DNA of 64,000 nt from Pusillimonas sp. MFBS29 (GCF_020687695.1 NZ_JAJEWL010000002.1:372001-436000), one strand, 5' to 3'; positions 53,480-63,381 are shown, numbered from the stretch's first letter. Notes: a model not told the origin generated them from the sequence alone. Made by a program: numbers and translations.

Positions 53480-55579
53480 TCAGCTTCGCAGAAAATCCTG
53501 TTTGTTGCGCATCCAGCGGCGCATATGGGCCTGTGCGTGGTCGGGATAACGATCGCGCAGCTCGGCAACCGCCTCACGCGCCTGTTCGGCAATGCGCGCA
53601 TCGGTCTCTATGCTGGCAAAACGCAGCAAGGCCTGGCCGGACTGTCGCACACCCAGAAACTCTCCCGGCCCGCGCAGTTCCAGATCTCGTCGGGCGATCT
53701 CGAAACCATCTGCCGTTTCGTACATGGCTCGCAGCCGCTGACGCGCAATGGCCGACAGTGGCGATTGATACATCAGCACGCATATTGACTGATTACTGCC
53801 CCGCCCTACCCGTCCGCGCAACTGGTGCAGTTGGGCCAGGCCAAAACGCTCGGCGTGCTCGATGATCATCAGCGAGGCGTTAGGTACATCCACACCGACC
53901 TCAATAACGGTGGTGGCCACCAGAAGGTCTATGCGGCCTTCGCGAAAATCCTGCATGACCAGCTGTTTTTCTGCGGTTGGCAGCTTGCCATGTATCAAAC
54001 CCACCCGCATGTCGGGCAAAGCCTGCTCCAGTCGGGCGTGGGTATCGACCGCGGTCTGTAACTGCAGCGCCTCGCTCTCTTCTACCAGCGGGCAGACCCA
54101 ATAAGCCTGCCGACCCTGGCGCACCTCGGCCATGACGCTCCCCAGGACTTCATCGCGCCGGGCATCGGCGATAAGCTTGGTCAGTACAGGACTGCGCCCC
54201 GGCGGAAGCTCGTCTATGGCCGACACATCCAGATCAGCGAAAAAGGTCATGGCCAGCGTGCGCGGTATAGGCGTTGCACTCATGTTCAGTTGATGGGGTA
54301 TCAGTGCCTGCTCGCCCAAAGATTCCTCGCCCTTGCGGCTGAGTTCCAGGCGCTGCCCCACTCCGAATCTATGCTGCTCATCAAGAATAACCAGACCCAG
54401 CCGGGAGAAGGCAACTTTTTCCTGAATCAAGGCAGTGGTACCGACAATCAATTGGGCCTGCCCCGATGCCACCTTGTCGAAAGCCGGCTTCCTTTGCTTT
54501 TCCGACAGGCTGCCCGACAACCACGCCAGCTCGACACCCAGAGGCTCGAGCCAGGCCCGCAGCTTGTGAAAGTGCTGCTCCGCCAGAATTTCGGTGGGCG
54601 CCATCATGGCAACCTGGCAACCGCTGGCAATCGCCTGGGCCGCTGCCAGCGCAGCAACAATGGTTTTGCCGCTGCCCACATCACCTTGCAGCAGCCTGTG
54701 CATGGGGAAGGTGCGCAGCAGGTCTTGAGATATTTCCTTGACCACACGCGCCTGGGCGTTCGTCAGGGAAAAAGGCAGACTGCGCATCAGCCGCTCAGGC
54801 AAATCGGCCTGCGCGCCATCCAGCGCAGGCGCACGTTGCCGGCGCCGGGCAGCTCGGGCAGCGGCAAGCGATAACTGCTGCGCCAGGAGTTCGTCAAACT
54901 TGATGCGCACCCAGGCCGGATGCTCACGCTCGATCAGGTCGGCGTAAGACACATTGGCCGGCGGGTGATGCAAAGTCCGTATGGCATCGGCAAACGGAAT
55001 CAGGCCATAGCGCTCGCATAGCTCGCCAGGCAGGCTGTCAGTCAAATCTGCCACCGCCAGCCCGCCATCTATGGCTTTGCGCAGACTCAGTTGCGACAAG
55101 CCGTCGGTCGTCGGATAAACCGGCGTCAAGGCTGTGGGTAGCGGCATGCCCGCCACGCTAACTTTAGGATGTACGATCTCGTACCCGCCAAATCCGCTGC
55201 GCACTTCGCCCCTGACCCGGACCCGCTTGCCGGCTTCTACCTGCTTCTGCTGACTGGGATAGAAATTAAGCCAGCGCAATGCAAGCTGCCCGGTGTCGTC
55301 TTGTATGGTGGCGTGCAACTGCCGGCGCGGCCTGAACTGGACCTCGCTGCGTATGATCTCGCCCTCCACTTGCGCCGACGCACCCACCTGTATCGAGGCT
55401 ATCGGCATGATACGGGTTTCGTCTTCGTAGCGCAGGGGCAGATGGACAATGAAGTCCGAAGGCTGATGCAAGCCCAAGTGCTGCAGCTTGCGCTCGATCA
55501 GCGACCCGCCCTTCTTGTCAGTTGCCTGCCTTCCAGGGCGCTTGCCGGCAGCACGGACGGGCGCTTGGGAAGCAGCCAC
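53480..55579 (-). CDS. recG: ATP-dependent DNA helicase RecG
   Basis: 699 residues from GTG 55579. It has the N-terminal wedge/OB domain (FIVHLPLRYEDETR, VRGEVRSGFGGYEIVHP) and SF2 helicase motifs: TNAQARVVKEI, Walker A GDVGSGKTIVA, Walker B LVILDEQHRFGVGQR, MSATPIPRTLAMTFF, VATTVIEVGVDVPNAS and QLRGRVGRG. RecG reverses stalled replication forks and migrates Holliday junctions. The GTG lies 11 bases after the ridA stop, so the genes are probably co-transcribed. A recG-oxyR neighbourhood, in either order, is known in other proteobacteria. Confidence 0.95.
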   Translation of the reverse strand: MAASQAPVRAAGKRPGRQATDKKGGSLIERKLQHLGLHQPSDFIVHLPLRYEDETRIMPIASIQVGASAQVEGEIIRSEVQFRPRRQLHATIQDDTGQLALRWLNFYPSQQKQVEAGKRVRVRGEVRSGFGGYEIVHPKVSVAGMPLPTALTPVYPTTDGLSQLSLRKAIDGGLAVADLTDSLPGELCERYGLIPFADAIRTLHHPPANVSYADLIEREHPAWVRIKFDELLAQQLSLAAARAARRRQRAPALDGAQADLPERLMRSLPFSLTNAQARVVKEISQDLLRTFPMHRLLQGDVGSGKTIVAALAAAQAIASGCQVAMMAPTEILAEQHFHKLRAWLEPLGVELAWLSGSLSEKQRKPAFDKVASGQAQLIVGTTALIQEKVAFSRLGLVILDEQHRFGVGQRLELSRKGEESLGEQALIPHQLNMSATPIPRTLAMTFFADLDVSAIDELPPGRSPVLTKLIADARRDEVLGSVMAEVRQGRQAYWVCPLVEESEALQLQTAVDTHARLEQALPDMRVGLIHGKLPTAEKQLVMQDFREGRIDLLVATTVIEVGVDVPNASLMIIEHAERFGLAQLHQLRGRVGRGSNQSICVLMYQSPLSAIARQRLRAMYETADGFEIARRDLELRGPGEFLGVRQSGQALLRFASIETDARIAEQAREAVAELRDRYPDHAQAHMRRWMRNKQDFLRS

Positions 55580-55590
55580 CGCTCGCCCGT

Positions 55591-55977
55591 TTAAATGACG
55601 ATAATTGCTTCAACTTCGAACTGGGCGCCCTTGGGCAGGCTGGCCACACCAAGCGTGGAGCGGGCTGGAAAAGGCTGGGGAATGATGTCGGCCATGATGG
55701 CATTGGCACTGGCGAACTTGCTGAGGTCAGTCAGATACAGCGTGAGCTTGACGATACTGTCCAGCGTACCGCCGGCCGCTTCAATTACCGCCTGCATATT
55801 GGCGAAAGATTGTCTGACCTGGCCTTCGAAATTCTCGGAAACCAGTTCTCCGGTGCCCGGTTCAAGGCCAATTTGGCCAGACAAATAAACGGTCTTGCCA
55901 GGTCCGGCCGCAACGGCTTGTGAATAAGGGCCTACAGCGGCGGGGGCTGCATCGGTATGAATGATCTGTTTGGTCAT
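55591..55977 (-). CDS. ridA: RidA-family enamine/imine deaminase
   Basis: 128 residues, a single YjgF/RidA domain. Motifs: APAAVGPYSQAV, VYLSGQIGLEPGTGEL, QSFANMQAVIEAAGG, and the signature PARSTLGVASLPKGAQFEVEAI with the substrate-binding Arg106. RidA hydrolyses reactive 2-aminoacrylate released by PLP enzymes. It lies directly upstream of recG and 116 bases downstream of fpr, within a group of stress-related genes on one strand. Confidence 0.95.
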   Translation of the reverse strand: MTKQIIHTDAAPAAVGPYSQAVAAGPGKTVYLSGQIGLEPGTGELVSENFEGQVRQSFANMQAVIEAAGGTLDSIVKLTLYLTDLSKFASANAIMADIIPQPFPARSTLGVASLPKGAQFEVEAIIVI

Positions 55978-56093
55978 GATGAGTCTCGGTTAAGTCACAG
56001 CAACAACTATTGGAGTTTAATCATCTATAGCTAAAATTAAAAGCCCCATACTCAACATACCGTGGTCTGATGTACAGCCCGCACCGCGATGGA

Positions 56094-56870
56094 TTACTTG
56101 TCGACGAAAGCTCTTTCGATGACGTAATCGCCGGGCTGCCCCACTCCGGCTGACACGACAAACCCGCGTTTGTCCAGCATGGCACTGATGTCGGCCAGCA
56201 TGTTGGGACTGCCGCACAGCATGGCACGGTCGACGGCCGGATCCAGCGGCGGCAAACCAATATCGTCAAACAACTGGCCTGACTCGACCACATGGGTGAT
56301 GCGCCCTTGATGTTCGAACGCCTCACGCGTGACGGTGGGGTAATAAATCAGCTTCTCGCGCACGACATCGCCAAAATATTCGTTATTGGGCAATTCGTTC
56401 TGGATGTAGTCTGAGTAGGCCAGCTCGCTTTTGTAGCGCACGCCATGCAACAGTACTATTTTTTCAAAACGATCATAGACTTCGGGGTCTTTGATGATGC
56501 TCATGAACGGCGCCAGGCCGGTGCCGGTTGCGAAAAGATAAAGATGCTTGCCGGGCTTGAGGTCGTCGGCGACCAGAGTGCCTACCGGCTTCTTGCTGAC
56601 CAGTACCGTATCGCCCTTCTTCAGGTGCTGCAGACGCGAAGTAAGGGGGCCGTCTTGCACCTTGATGCTCAGGAACTCAAGATTCTCTTCGTAGTTCGCA
56701 CTGGCGATGCTGTAGGCTCGCATCAGAGGTTTGCCATTGACCTCAAGGCCCAGCATCACGAAATGGCCGTTGTGAAAACGCAAGGCCGAATCACGGGTGG
56801 TTGTGAAGGAAAACAGCGTGTCGTTCCAATGATGAACGTTAAGAACCTGCTCTGTATTAAAAGCTGCCAT
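56094..56870 (-). CDS. fpr: Ferredoxin/flavodoxin-NADP+ reductase
   Basis: 258 residues from ATG 56870, the usual length of the bacterial Fpr subclass. FAD site RAYSIASANYEENLEFLSIKV and GTLVADDLKPGKHLYLFATGTGLAPFMSII; NADP site HGVRYKSELAY and AMLCGSPNMLADISAML; C-terminus ERAFVDK. It passes electrons between NADPH and ferredoxin or flavodoxin, supporting oxidative-stress defence and iron-sulphur repair. The Shine-Dalgarno is weak. It is divergent from the iron transporter with a 349-bp gap. Confidence 0.94.
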   Translation of the reverse strand: MAAFNTEQVLNVHHWNDTLFSFTTTRDSALRFHNGHFVMLGLEVNGKPLMRAYSIASANYEENLEFLSIKVQDGPLTSRLQHLKKGDTVLVSKKPVGTLVADDLKPGKHLYLFATGTGLAPFMSIIKDPEVYDRFEKIVLLHGVRYKSELAYSDYIQNELPNNEYFGDVVREKLIYYPTVTREAFEHQGRITHVVESGQLFDDIGLPPLDPAVDRAMLCGSPNMLADISAMLDKRGFVVSAGVGQPGDYVIERAFVDK

Positions 56871-57219
56871 GTGTCTGATAAAAAGTGATTGCCTGCGGGC
56901 AGATGAATAAACGGCCAATTTTGTACCGGGGCGCGCAAACGAAGGAAAACCGATTTTAGCCTACCCGCACATATTGTTGCCCAAGCCTGCATGGGCATAA
57001 GGGTATATTAAGGTTCAATACCCGGAATTCAAGGGCGTTCGGGGCAAAACACGCCAATTGTTTAATCTGGATCAATAATTTGCATGCCTGCGGGCATCAT
57101 TTCCGGCATTTCTGTTGGGCAGTCCGCCTTTTACATGATATCTTTTCCGTCTGTATAAGAATGATTTTCGTTAATATACGCAACTACCTCATCCGATATC
57201 CATTTGCCCGGAGAAATTC
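56871..57219. other. 349-bp divergent regulatory gap between fpr and fbpA
   Basis: No gene is supported here. The gap holds the candidate Fur box (57157-57175) and an FNR-like dyad, TTAAT-CTGG-ATCAA at 57062-57075 (9 of 10 consensus bases), which is too weakly placed relative to either start to assign. Confidence 0.6.
57157..57175 (+). promoter_or_regulatory. Candidate Fur box upstream of fbpA
   Basis: AAGAATGATTTTCGTTAAT agrees with the 19-bp Fur consensus (GATAATGATAATCATTATC) at 12 positions, including the GAATGAT..TCNTT core. It lies 45 bases before the fbpA ATG, where iron-dependent repression would be expected. Confidence 0.6.
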
Positions 57220-58269
57220 ATGCGCACCCTAAAAGTAAAGCACGCCTTGCTGAAATCCATGGCGGTGGCGGGGTTTACCGCCATCTCTGCCCTGTCTACC
57301 GCCGCCATGGCTGCTGACGTCAACCTGTACACCACACGTGAACCCAAACTTATACAGCCTCTGCTTGATGAGTTCACCAAAGACACAGGCGTTAACGTCA
57401 ATACCGTATTCGTCAAGGACGGCCTTATAGAACGGGTTAAAGCCGAAGGGGAAAAATCACCTGCCGACGTGCTCATGACCGTTGATATCGGCAACCTGCT
57501 TGACCTGGTCGAAGCAGGCATCACGCAACCAATTCAATCGAAGGTACTTGACGACACCATCCCGGCCAACCTGCGCGGCGCCGATCACCACTGGTATAGC
57601 TTGTCCTTGCGTGATCGCGTGGCCTATGTTGCTGCCGACCTGGACGTCAGTGCCATTACCTACGAAGCTCTCGCCGATCCGAAATGGAAAGGAAAGGTCT
57701 GCATCCGGTCTGGCCAGCATCCATACAACACCGCCCTGATAGCCGCCATGATTGCTCACAATGGCGCCGAGGCTACCGAAGACTGGCTGCGTAACGTGAA
57801 GAACAACCTGGGTCGCAAGGCCGCAGGGGGTGACCGCGATGTGGCTCGCGACATTCTGGGCGGGATTTGCGACATCGGCATTGCCAACGCCTATTATGTT
57901 GGCCGCATGAAGAACGCAGAGCCAGGCACCGATGCGCGCAAATGGGGTGACGCCATCAAAGTGGTACGCCCGACTTTTGCCAGCGCCGACAGCAAGGGCA
58001 CGCACGTGAACATTTCTGGCGCTGCCGTGGCCAAACATGCGCCCAACAAAGACAACGCAGTCAAGCTGCTTGAATACCTGGTGTCACCCAAAGCCCAGGG
58101 CTTGTATGCGAATGCCAATTACGAATACCCCATTCGTGACGGCGTTAAGCTCGATCCCGTTGTAGCCAGCTTCGGGCCTTTGGTTGTCGATCCCCTGCCC
58201 CTGGCGGAAATCGCCAAACACCGCAAGCAGGCCAGCGAGTTGGTCGACAAGGTCGGGTTCAACAACTAA
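57220..58269 (+). CDS. fbpA: Iron(III) ABC transporter periplasmic binding protein FbpA
   Basis: 349 residues; GGAG precedes the ATG. Signal peptide to about residue 31 (AAMAAD). Mature start VNLYTTREPKLIQPLLDEF, then ADVLMTVDIGNLLDL and the iron-binding tyrosine pair in IGIANAYYVGRM. It carries Fe3+ across the periplasm to the FbpBC permease. A Fur-like site lies upstream and a strong terminator follows the stop, a layout that makes the receptor more abundant than the channel. Confidence 0.93.
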   Translation: MRTLKVKHALLKSMAVAGFTAISALSTAAMAADVNLYTTREPKLIQPLLDEFTKDTGVNVNTVFVKDGLIERVKAEGEKSPADVLMTVDIGNLLDLVEAGITQPIQSKVLDDTIPANLRGADHHWYSLSLRDRVAYVAADLDVSAITYEALADPKWKGKVCIRSGQHPYNTALIAAMIAHNGAEATEDWLRNVKNNLGRKAAGGDRDVARDILGGICDIGIANAYYVGRMKNAEPGTDARKWGDAIKVVRPTFASADSKGTHVNISGAAVAKHAPNKDNAVKLLEYLVSPKAQGLYANANYEYPIRDGVKLDPVVASFGPLVVDPLPLAEIAKHRKQASELVDKVGFNN

Positions 58270-58292
58270 GTCCGGTTACAGTACGACTTGGC

Positions 58293-58317
58293 GCGGGCCT
58301 GCGGGCCCGCATTTTTT
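58293..58317 (+). terminator. Strong rho-independent terminator between fbpA and fbpB
   Basis: A perfect 7-bp GC stem, GCGGGCC (58293-58299) and GGCCCGC (58304-58310), 4-base loop TGCG, then A and six T (58312-58317). It starts 23 bases after the fbpA stop. Confidence 0.88.
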
Positions 58318-58341
58318 CGACTCACGCAGGGACAGCCGCAG

Positions 58342-60009
58342 TTGCTTTCATTCGTAAATTATTTTTCCAGGCCTGGGCTGGGCTGGCGTATCGTCACGTT
58401 ATTGATCGCCCTGTGTGTGCTGGCTCCGGTAGCGGCCTTGCTGTGGTTCGCCGTGCAGGGTTCGGCCGACCACTGGGCTCACCTGCTGCAGTTCGTGCTG
58501 CCCGTTGCTTTCCGCAACACGGTATTGCTGCTGCTGGGCACCGGGGTGCTGGTCAGCTGCCTGGGCGTAGGCAGTGCCTGGCTGATCACCGCGTACGACT
58601 TTCCCACAAGACGCATGCTTTCCTGGGCGCTGCTGTTGCCCCTGGCAGTACCCACTTATATCGTCGCCTTTGCCTATCTTGATTTGCTGCATCCGATAGG
58701 CCCCATCCAGACTCTGCTGCGTGATTTGCTGGGCTACGACAGCCCGCGACAATTCCGCCTGCCGGACCTTCGCTCACTTCCCGGTGCCATCTTCCTGCTG
58801 GGCTTTGTGCTCTACCCCTACGTTTATCTGAGCACACGCGTCATGTTTGCCACGCAGGCAGCCAGCCTGCTTGAAGCCGCACGCATCCTGGGATCCAGCG
58901 GCCGCAGTGCATTTTTCCGGGTAGCCCTGCCCATGGCCCGCCCGGCCATTGCTGTGGGTGTCAGCCTGGCCTTGCTGGAAACGCTGAACGACATCGGAGC
59001 TTCCGAGTTTCTAGGCGTGCAAACCCTGACCGTTTCCGTTTATACAACCTGGGTCACCCGATCCGACCTGGCCGGTGCTGCACAAATCGCTCTGGCCATG
59101 CTCGGCATTGTGGCCGTGCTGATACTTTGCGAGCGTTATGGCAGGAGACGTCAGCGTTATGCCAGCACGCAACGCACGCGTACGCTGCGGCCACGCAAGC
59201 TCAAGGGTGTTTATGCACTGACCGCCATGGCGCTGGGATGGTCACCGATAGTCATAGGGTTCGTTGCGCCCGGCCTTTATCTGCTTAACGAGACCATCAA
59301 GCATTTCAACGACGTAGGCTCTATCTCCGACCAGCTCCTGAACAGCGGCTACAACACTGTAAAGATCGCCCTGATCGCCACGACACTGACGGTTGCCGCC
59401 GGTCTTGTGGCGGCCTGGACGGCCCGTCTGGTACGGCACGGCGCACCCATGAATATGTCCAGGCTTTGTGCCCGCGTAGCCACCTCGGGCTACGCCATTC
59501 CTGGAACCGTGCTGGCCATAGGCCTGCTGATGCCCATTATGCTGCTGGACAAGTCAGCCGCCTGGATCTGGCAGGCACTGGGCAATCCTGAACCCGGCTT
59601 GTTGTTCATGGGCACCAGCGGTGCGCTGGTTGGCGCCTATATGATCCGATTCCTGGCCATTTCCATAGGCGGGATAGAGGCGGGTCTTGCCCGTATTCCG
59701 CCGTCGCTGGAGCATGCTTCAAGGTTGCTCGGTGAAACATCCAGCGGCACACTACGCCGGGTTCATCTGCCTTTGTTGCGTCCGGCGCTCGGTGCGGCAG
59801 CACTGCTGGTCTTTGTTGATACCATGAAGGAGTTGCCCGCTACACTGCTGCTGCGGCCTGTCAATTTTGAAACACTGGCTACCTGGCTGTATGCCGAAGC
59901 CGCGCGCGGCACCTACGAAGAAGGCGCCGTGGCAGCCCTGGCCATCGTCCTGGCCGGGCTTTTGCCGGTGATATTGCTGGCGCGCGCTCAACTCAAAACA
60001 AGTCATTAA
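58342..60009 (+). CDS. fbpB: Iron(III) ABC transporter permease FbpB (double-length)
   Basis: 555 residues from TTG 58342. The reading frame is open from a TTG at 58288, but that stretch encodes the fbpA terminator hairpin, so the later TTG with CAGGGA upstream is preferred. It has about 12 membrane helices in two homologous halves, each with an EAA-type loop: LEAARILGSSGRSAFFRVALPMARPAI and LEHASRLLGETSSGTLRRVHLPLLRPAL. This is the fused permease typical of the FbpB/SfuB family. It works with FbpA and FbpC. The next gene starts seven bases after the stop. Confidence 0.93.
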   Translation: MLSFVNYFSRPGLGWRIVTLLIALCVLAPVAALLWFAVQGSADHWAHLLQFVLPVAFRNTVLLLLGTGVLVSCLGVGSAWLITAYDFPTRRMLSWALLLPLAVPTYIVAFAYLDLLHPIGPIQTLLRDLLGYDSPRQFRLPDLRSLPGAIFLLGFVLYPYVYLSTRVMFATQAASLLEAARILGSSGRSAFFRVALPMARPAIAVGVSLALLETLNDIGASEFLGVQTLTVSVYTTWVTRSDLAGAAQIALAMLGIVAVLILCERYGRRRQRYASTQRTRTLRPRKLKGVYALTAMALGWSPIVIGFVAPGLYLLNETIKHFNDVGSISDQLLNSGYNTVKIALIATTLTVAAGLVAAWTARLVRHGAPMNMSRLCARVATSGYAIPGTVLAIGLLMPIMLLDKSAAWIWQALGNPEPGLLFMGTSGALVGAYMIRFLAISIGGIEAGLARIPPSLEHASRLLGETSSGTLRRVHLPLLRPALGAAALLVFVDTMKELPATLLLRPVNFETLATWLYAEAARGTYEEGAVAALAIVLAGLLPVILLARAQLKTSH

Positions 60010-60016
60010 CGCTGTT

Positions 60017-60799
60017 ATGTCAGAATCTCTAAAGCTCGATAATGTCACCCTGGCCTACGACACGCCCGAAGGCCTGACGCCGGTGGTGCAGTCACTGTCG
60101 ATGTCGCTTGAGCGCGGCAACATAGGCTGTCTGCTGGGCGCATCGGGCTGCGGCAAAACCACTGTCCTGCGTGCCATTGCCGGGTTCGAACCCTTGCGTT
60201 CAGGCTCTATTTCGCTGGGCGATGCCTGCCTGTCGGAAGTCAGCTGGCAACGCGAACCCGAGCTTCGCAATGTCGGCATGATGTTTCAGGACTACGCGCT
60301 TTTTCCTCATCTGACGGTCGAAAAAAACATTGCCTTTGGATTGCGCAAATGGGAAAAATCACGCCGCAAGCAGCGAGTTAGCGAATTGTTGACGCTGACC
60401 GGCCTTAGCGGCTCGGAGCACCGCTATCCCCATGAGTTATCGGGCGGCCAGCAGCAGCGGGTGGCGCTGGCCCGCGCCCTGGCACCAGAGCCTGATCTGT
60501 TGCTGCTCGATGAACCGTTTTCCAACCTCGACGTCGATACCCGTGAGCGCCTGGCGTTCGAGGTGCGCGACATACTGAAGAAAACCGGCCATACCGCGCT
60601 TCTGGTCACTCACAATCAGGCTGAAGCCTTTGCGATTGCTGATCGTATCGGCGTCATGCAGCAAGGCCGCATCGTTCAATGGGATACCCCGCACGGCCTG
60701 CATCAGCATCCGGCGAATGAATTTGTGGCCGACTTCATCAAGCGTGAAACCCTGATGGCATTGCGCGCCCAGGCCTATTTGCGCGGTGGCAATCCCTAG
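60017..60799 (+). CDS. fbpC: Iron(III) ABC transporter ATP-binding protein FbpC
   Basis: 260 residues. Walker [14 protein letters not shown]-loop [14 protein letters not shown], signature [15 protein letters not shown], Walker [15 protein letters not shown] and switch [20 protein letters not shown]. It is shorter than the ~350-residue FbpC proteins, ending soon after the nucleotide domain, so the C-terminal OB regulatory domain is missing or very small. It drives the FbpB channel. It is convergent with ntrC, 27 bases apart. Confidence 0.93.
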   Translation: MSESLKLDNVTLAYDTPEGLTPVVQSLSMSLERGNIGCLLGASGCGKTTVLRAIAGFEPLRSGSISLGDACLSEVSWQREPELRNVGMMFQDYALFPHLTVEKNIAFGLRKWEKSRRKQRVSELLTLTGLSGSEHRYPHELSGGQQQRVALARALAPEPDLLLLDEPFSNLDVDTRERLAFEVRDILKKTGHTALLVTHNQAEAFAIADRIGVMQQGRIVQWDTPHGLHQHPANEFVADFIKRETLMALRAQAYLRGGNP

Positions 60800-60826
60800 G
60801 GGTACTCCCGCCTGGCTCAGGCTTTC

Positions 60827-62332
60827 TTAGGGATCCAGCCCCAGCTCGGTGCATTTGCGCGTTAGCGTATTACGCCCGATTCCAAGGCGTTGTGCGGCTT
60901 CCATACGCTTGCCGCGGCTGTGCGACAGCGCCGCTTCTATCAGCACACGCTCGAAATCCCGCATCAGCGTCACCATAACGGCGGGTTCGTTGCGAGCCAG
61001 CCTGCGCCCTGCTTCCCGCGTCAACGCATGTATCCAGGCCGGCGTCTGATCATCGCCGCTCGCGTCAAGCTCAGAGCGCGCCATACCCGGAGCCGCAATC
61101 GAGCTATCGTTCGAATCAAGGCCGGTGGCGCCGGACAAGGCTGGTTGGCCCTGGCCAAGCGCGTGCTCCAGCACCTCGGGAGGCAAATCCTTGGTTTCTA
61201 TCACCTGACCCGAAGACATCACCGTCAGCCATTGGCAGAAGTTCTCGAGTTGGCGGATGTTACCCGGAAACTCAAACGACGACAGGCAACGCATGGCTTC
61301 GGCAGAAATGCGGCGTGGCGGCACGCCCAGCTCCTGTGCACTGTTCTGCAGGAAAAGCCTGACCAGCGCAGGTATATCTTCGGTGCGCTCGCGCAGGGGT
61401 GGCAAGCGAAGACGGATTACATTCAGACGATGAAAAAGATCTTCCCGGAAACGACCTTGAGCCACGCGCTGCTCCAGCGGCTGGTGTGTGGCCGCCACGA
61501 TGCGGACATTGGCTTGTATGGCCTGCGAGCCACCCACACGGTAGAAGCTGCCCTCGGCCAGCACACGCAACAAACGCGTCTGCAGCTCAAGGGGCATGTC
61601 TCCGATTTCATCGAAAAACAGCGTGCCGTTATGGGCTTCTTCAAAGCGGCCGCGACGTTGCTGCGTGGCACCCGTGAATGCGCCGCGCTCATGACCGAAC
61701 AGCTCGGCCTCGAGCAAATCTTTAGGTATCGCGGCTGCATTAAGCGCAATAAAAGGCCCGCCGGCCCGATTGCTGTGATCATGTAAGGCACGGGCGATCA
61801 GTTCTTTACCGGTGCCCGACTCACCCGTGATCAGCACCGTGACACTTGAGGCTGCCAGACGACCTATCGCACGGAAAACCTCCTGCATGGCGGGTGATGC
61901 AGATTGAGCCATGACGCGCCCGGCTGGCCTGGGGCCGCTACCCGAACCCTGTTCCGTCGAGACTTCTGCTTCATCAGTGCGTGTGGCACGCTGTATCAGC
62001 CCTACCGCCGCATTCACATCAAAAGGTTTGGGCAGGTAGTCGAACGCGCCCTTCTGAAAGGCCTGCACGGTACTGTTCAAGTCGGTAAACGCGGTCATGA
62101 CGATGACCGGCAGATCGGGATGAGATTGCTTGATCCTGTGCAGAAGGCTCAGGCCGTCCTCGCCGGGCATGCGAACATCCGTCACAAGCACCGAGGGCGT
62201 GTCGGACTCAAGCGCCTCGAGCGCTTCGCGGGCCGACTCAAAGCTGCGGGCCGTCACCGACACGCGTGCCAGGGCTTTCTCCAGCACCCAGCGTATGCTC
62301 TGGTCGTCGTCTACTATCCATACCGCTTTCAT
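60827..62332 (-). CDS. ntrC: Nitrogen regulation response regulator NtrC
   Basis: 501 residues from ATG 62332. Receiver domain with phospho-acceptor Asp52 ([13 protein letters not shown]); central sigma-54 activator domain with [15 protein letters not shown], the sigma-54 contact loop GAFTGA and [21 protein letters not shown]-terminal Fis-type HTH ([21 protein letters not shown]). Phosphorylated by NtrB under nitrogen limitation, it activates glnA and related sigma-54 promoters. It overlaps the ntrB stop (TGATG at 62334-62330). Confidence 0.97.
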   Translation of the reverse strand: MKAVWIVDDDQSIRWVLEKALARVSVTARSFESAREALEALESDTPSVLVTDVRMPGEDGLSLLHRIKQSHPDLPVIVMTAFTDLNSTVQAFQKGAFDYLPKPFDVNAAVGLIQRATRTDEAEVSTEQGSGSGPRPAGRVMAQSASPAMQEVFRAIGRLAASSVTVLITGESGTGKELIARALHDHSNRAGGPFIALNAAAIPKDLLEAELFGHERGAFTGATQQRRGRFEEAHNGTLFFDEIGDMPLELQTRLLRVLAEGSFYRVGGSQAIQANVRIVAATHQPLEQRVAQGRFREDLFHRLNVIRLRLPPLRERTEDIPALVRLFLQNSAQELGVPPRRISAEAMRCLSSFEFPGNIRQLENFCQWLTVMSSGQVIETKDLPPEVLEHALGQGQPALSGATGLDSNDSSIAAPGMARSELDASGDDQTPAWIHALTREAGRRLARNEPAVMVTLMRDFERVLIEAALSHSRGKRMEAAQRLGIGRNTLTRKCTELGLDP

Positions 62333-63381
62333 CAAACTGGCTCCAAAGGCAGGATCATGCGGAACTCCGTCTGACCCTCTAGCGTATCGAACTCCACAAT
62401 GCCGCCATGCTGCTGGACGAACTCCTGCGCCAGGCTCAGTCCCAGGCCCGTACCGCTGGCCCGCCCCGTCACCAGGGGATGAAACAACCTGTCGCGCAGC
62501 GCGGCCGGAACACCCGGACCGTTATCCAGCACCGACACCACGATGGCAAGCTTGGCCTGATGGTTGGCCAGCAACAGCTGGCGCCCTATTCGCGTACGCA
62601 GAATAATGCCCGGCGCCTCGATCGAAGGCGCCTCGCTAAGTGCCTGCGCAGCGTTGCGAGTAATGTTCAGCAGAGCCTGCAACAGGCGGGCAAAATCGCC
62701 TTTGACGTCGGGCGCAGAAGCGTCGTAGTCGCGTGTCAGCGTGATTTGCGGGAACTCTGCCTTGACCAGGGTGCTGACGCGTTCGCAAATCTCGTGAATA
62801 TTGAAAACGCTTTGCTGCAGCGTTTCACCTTGCGGTGCAATCAATCTGTCGATCAACCCTGCAAGCCGGTCAGCCTCCGCAATAATGACGCTGGTGTATT
62901 CAGCCAGCGCATCGTTGTTCAATTCAGCTTCCAGCAATTGCGCCGCGCCGCGTATGCCACCCAGCGGATTCTTCACCTCGTGCGCCAGATTGCGCAGCGA
63001 TTCCCGTTGCGCGGTCAATTCCTTGCTGAGCTGCTGATGGCGCCCGAGCAGAATATGGTTTTCTATCAGCCTGACTTCGATCAAGGCCTTCCAGGGCTGC
63101 TTGTCCAGCGGCACAACAGCCAGACTGGCCGTTACCCGCTCGCCCCGTCTGTCGACCATAAGGTCCTGGCGCAAGATGCCGAACCTGCCGGCGATGGCAT
63201 CCGGAAGCCGTTCGGCCAATGCCTCGTCCGACCCAAACAGCTTGTAGACGGGCTGCGCGATCAGTTGACGGCGCGACATGCTGAAGAGCTCTTCGGCCGC
63301 CGTGTTCGCGTGCTCGACGCAACCATCGTCGTTCAGCAACAGCACAGCGGTCGATAGTAAGTCGTAACTGGCTACGTCCAT
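62332..63381 (-). CDS. ntrB: Nitrogen regulation sensor kinase NtrB
   Basis: 349 residues from ATG 63381, with GGAA six bases upstream; a TTG at 63405 is less likely because it falls at the edge of the glnA terminator hairpin. An N-terminal PAS domain (STAVLLLNDDGCVEHANTAAEELF) is followed by the dimerisation helix with phospho-acceptor His134 in NLAHEVKNPLGGIRGAAQLL, and ATPase boxes VLDNGPGVP and GTGLGLSLAQ. It is cytoplasmic, with no membrane segment, as expected. It is controlled by PII proteins. It lies between glnA and ntrC. Confidence 0.96.
   Translation of the reverse strand: MDVASYDLLSTAVLLLNDDGCVEHANTAAEELFSMSRRQLIAQPVYKLFGSDEALAERLPDAIAGRFGILRQDLMVDRRGERVTASLAVVPLDKQPWKALIEVRLIENHILLGRHQQLSKELTAQRESLRNLAHEVKNPLGGIRGAAQLLEAELNNDALAEYTSVIIAEADRLAGLIDRLIAPQGETLQQSVFNIHEICERVSTLVKAEFPQITLTRDYDASAPDVKGDFARLLQALLNITRNAAQALSEAPSIEAPGIILRTRIGRQLLLANHQAKLAIVVSVLDNGPGVPAALRDRLFHPLVTGRASGTGLGLSLAQEFVQQHGGIVEFDTLEGQTEFRMILPLEPV

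Noticed and set aside
57062-57075. Second-tier FNR-like dyad TTAAT-CTGG-ATCAA in the fpr/fbpA gap
   Set aside because: Nine of ten bases match, but there is no convincing -10 at class II spacing in either direction, so it is only noted.
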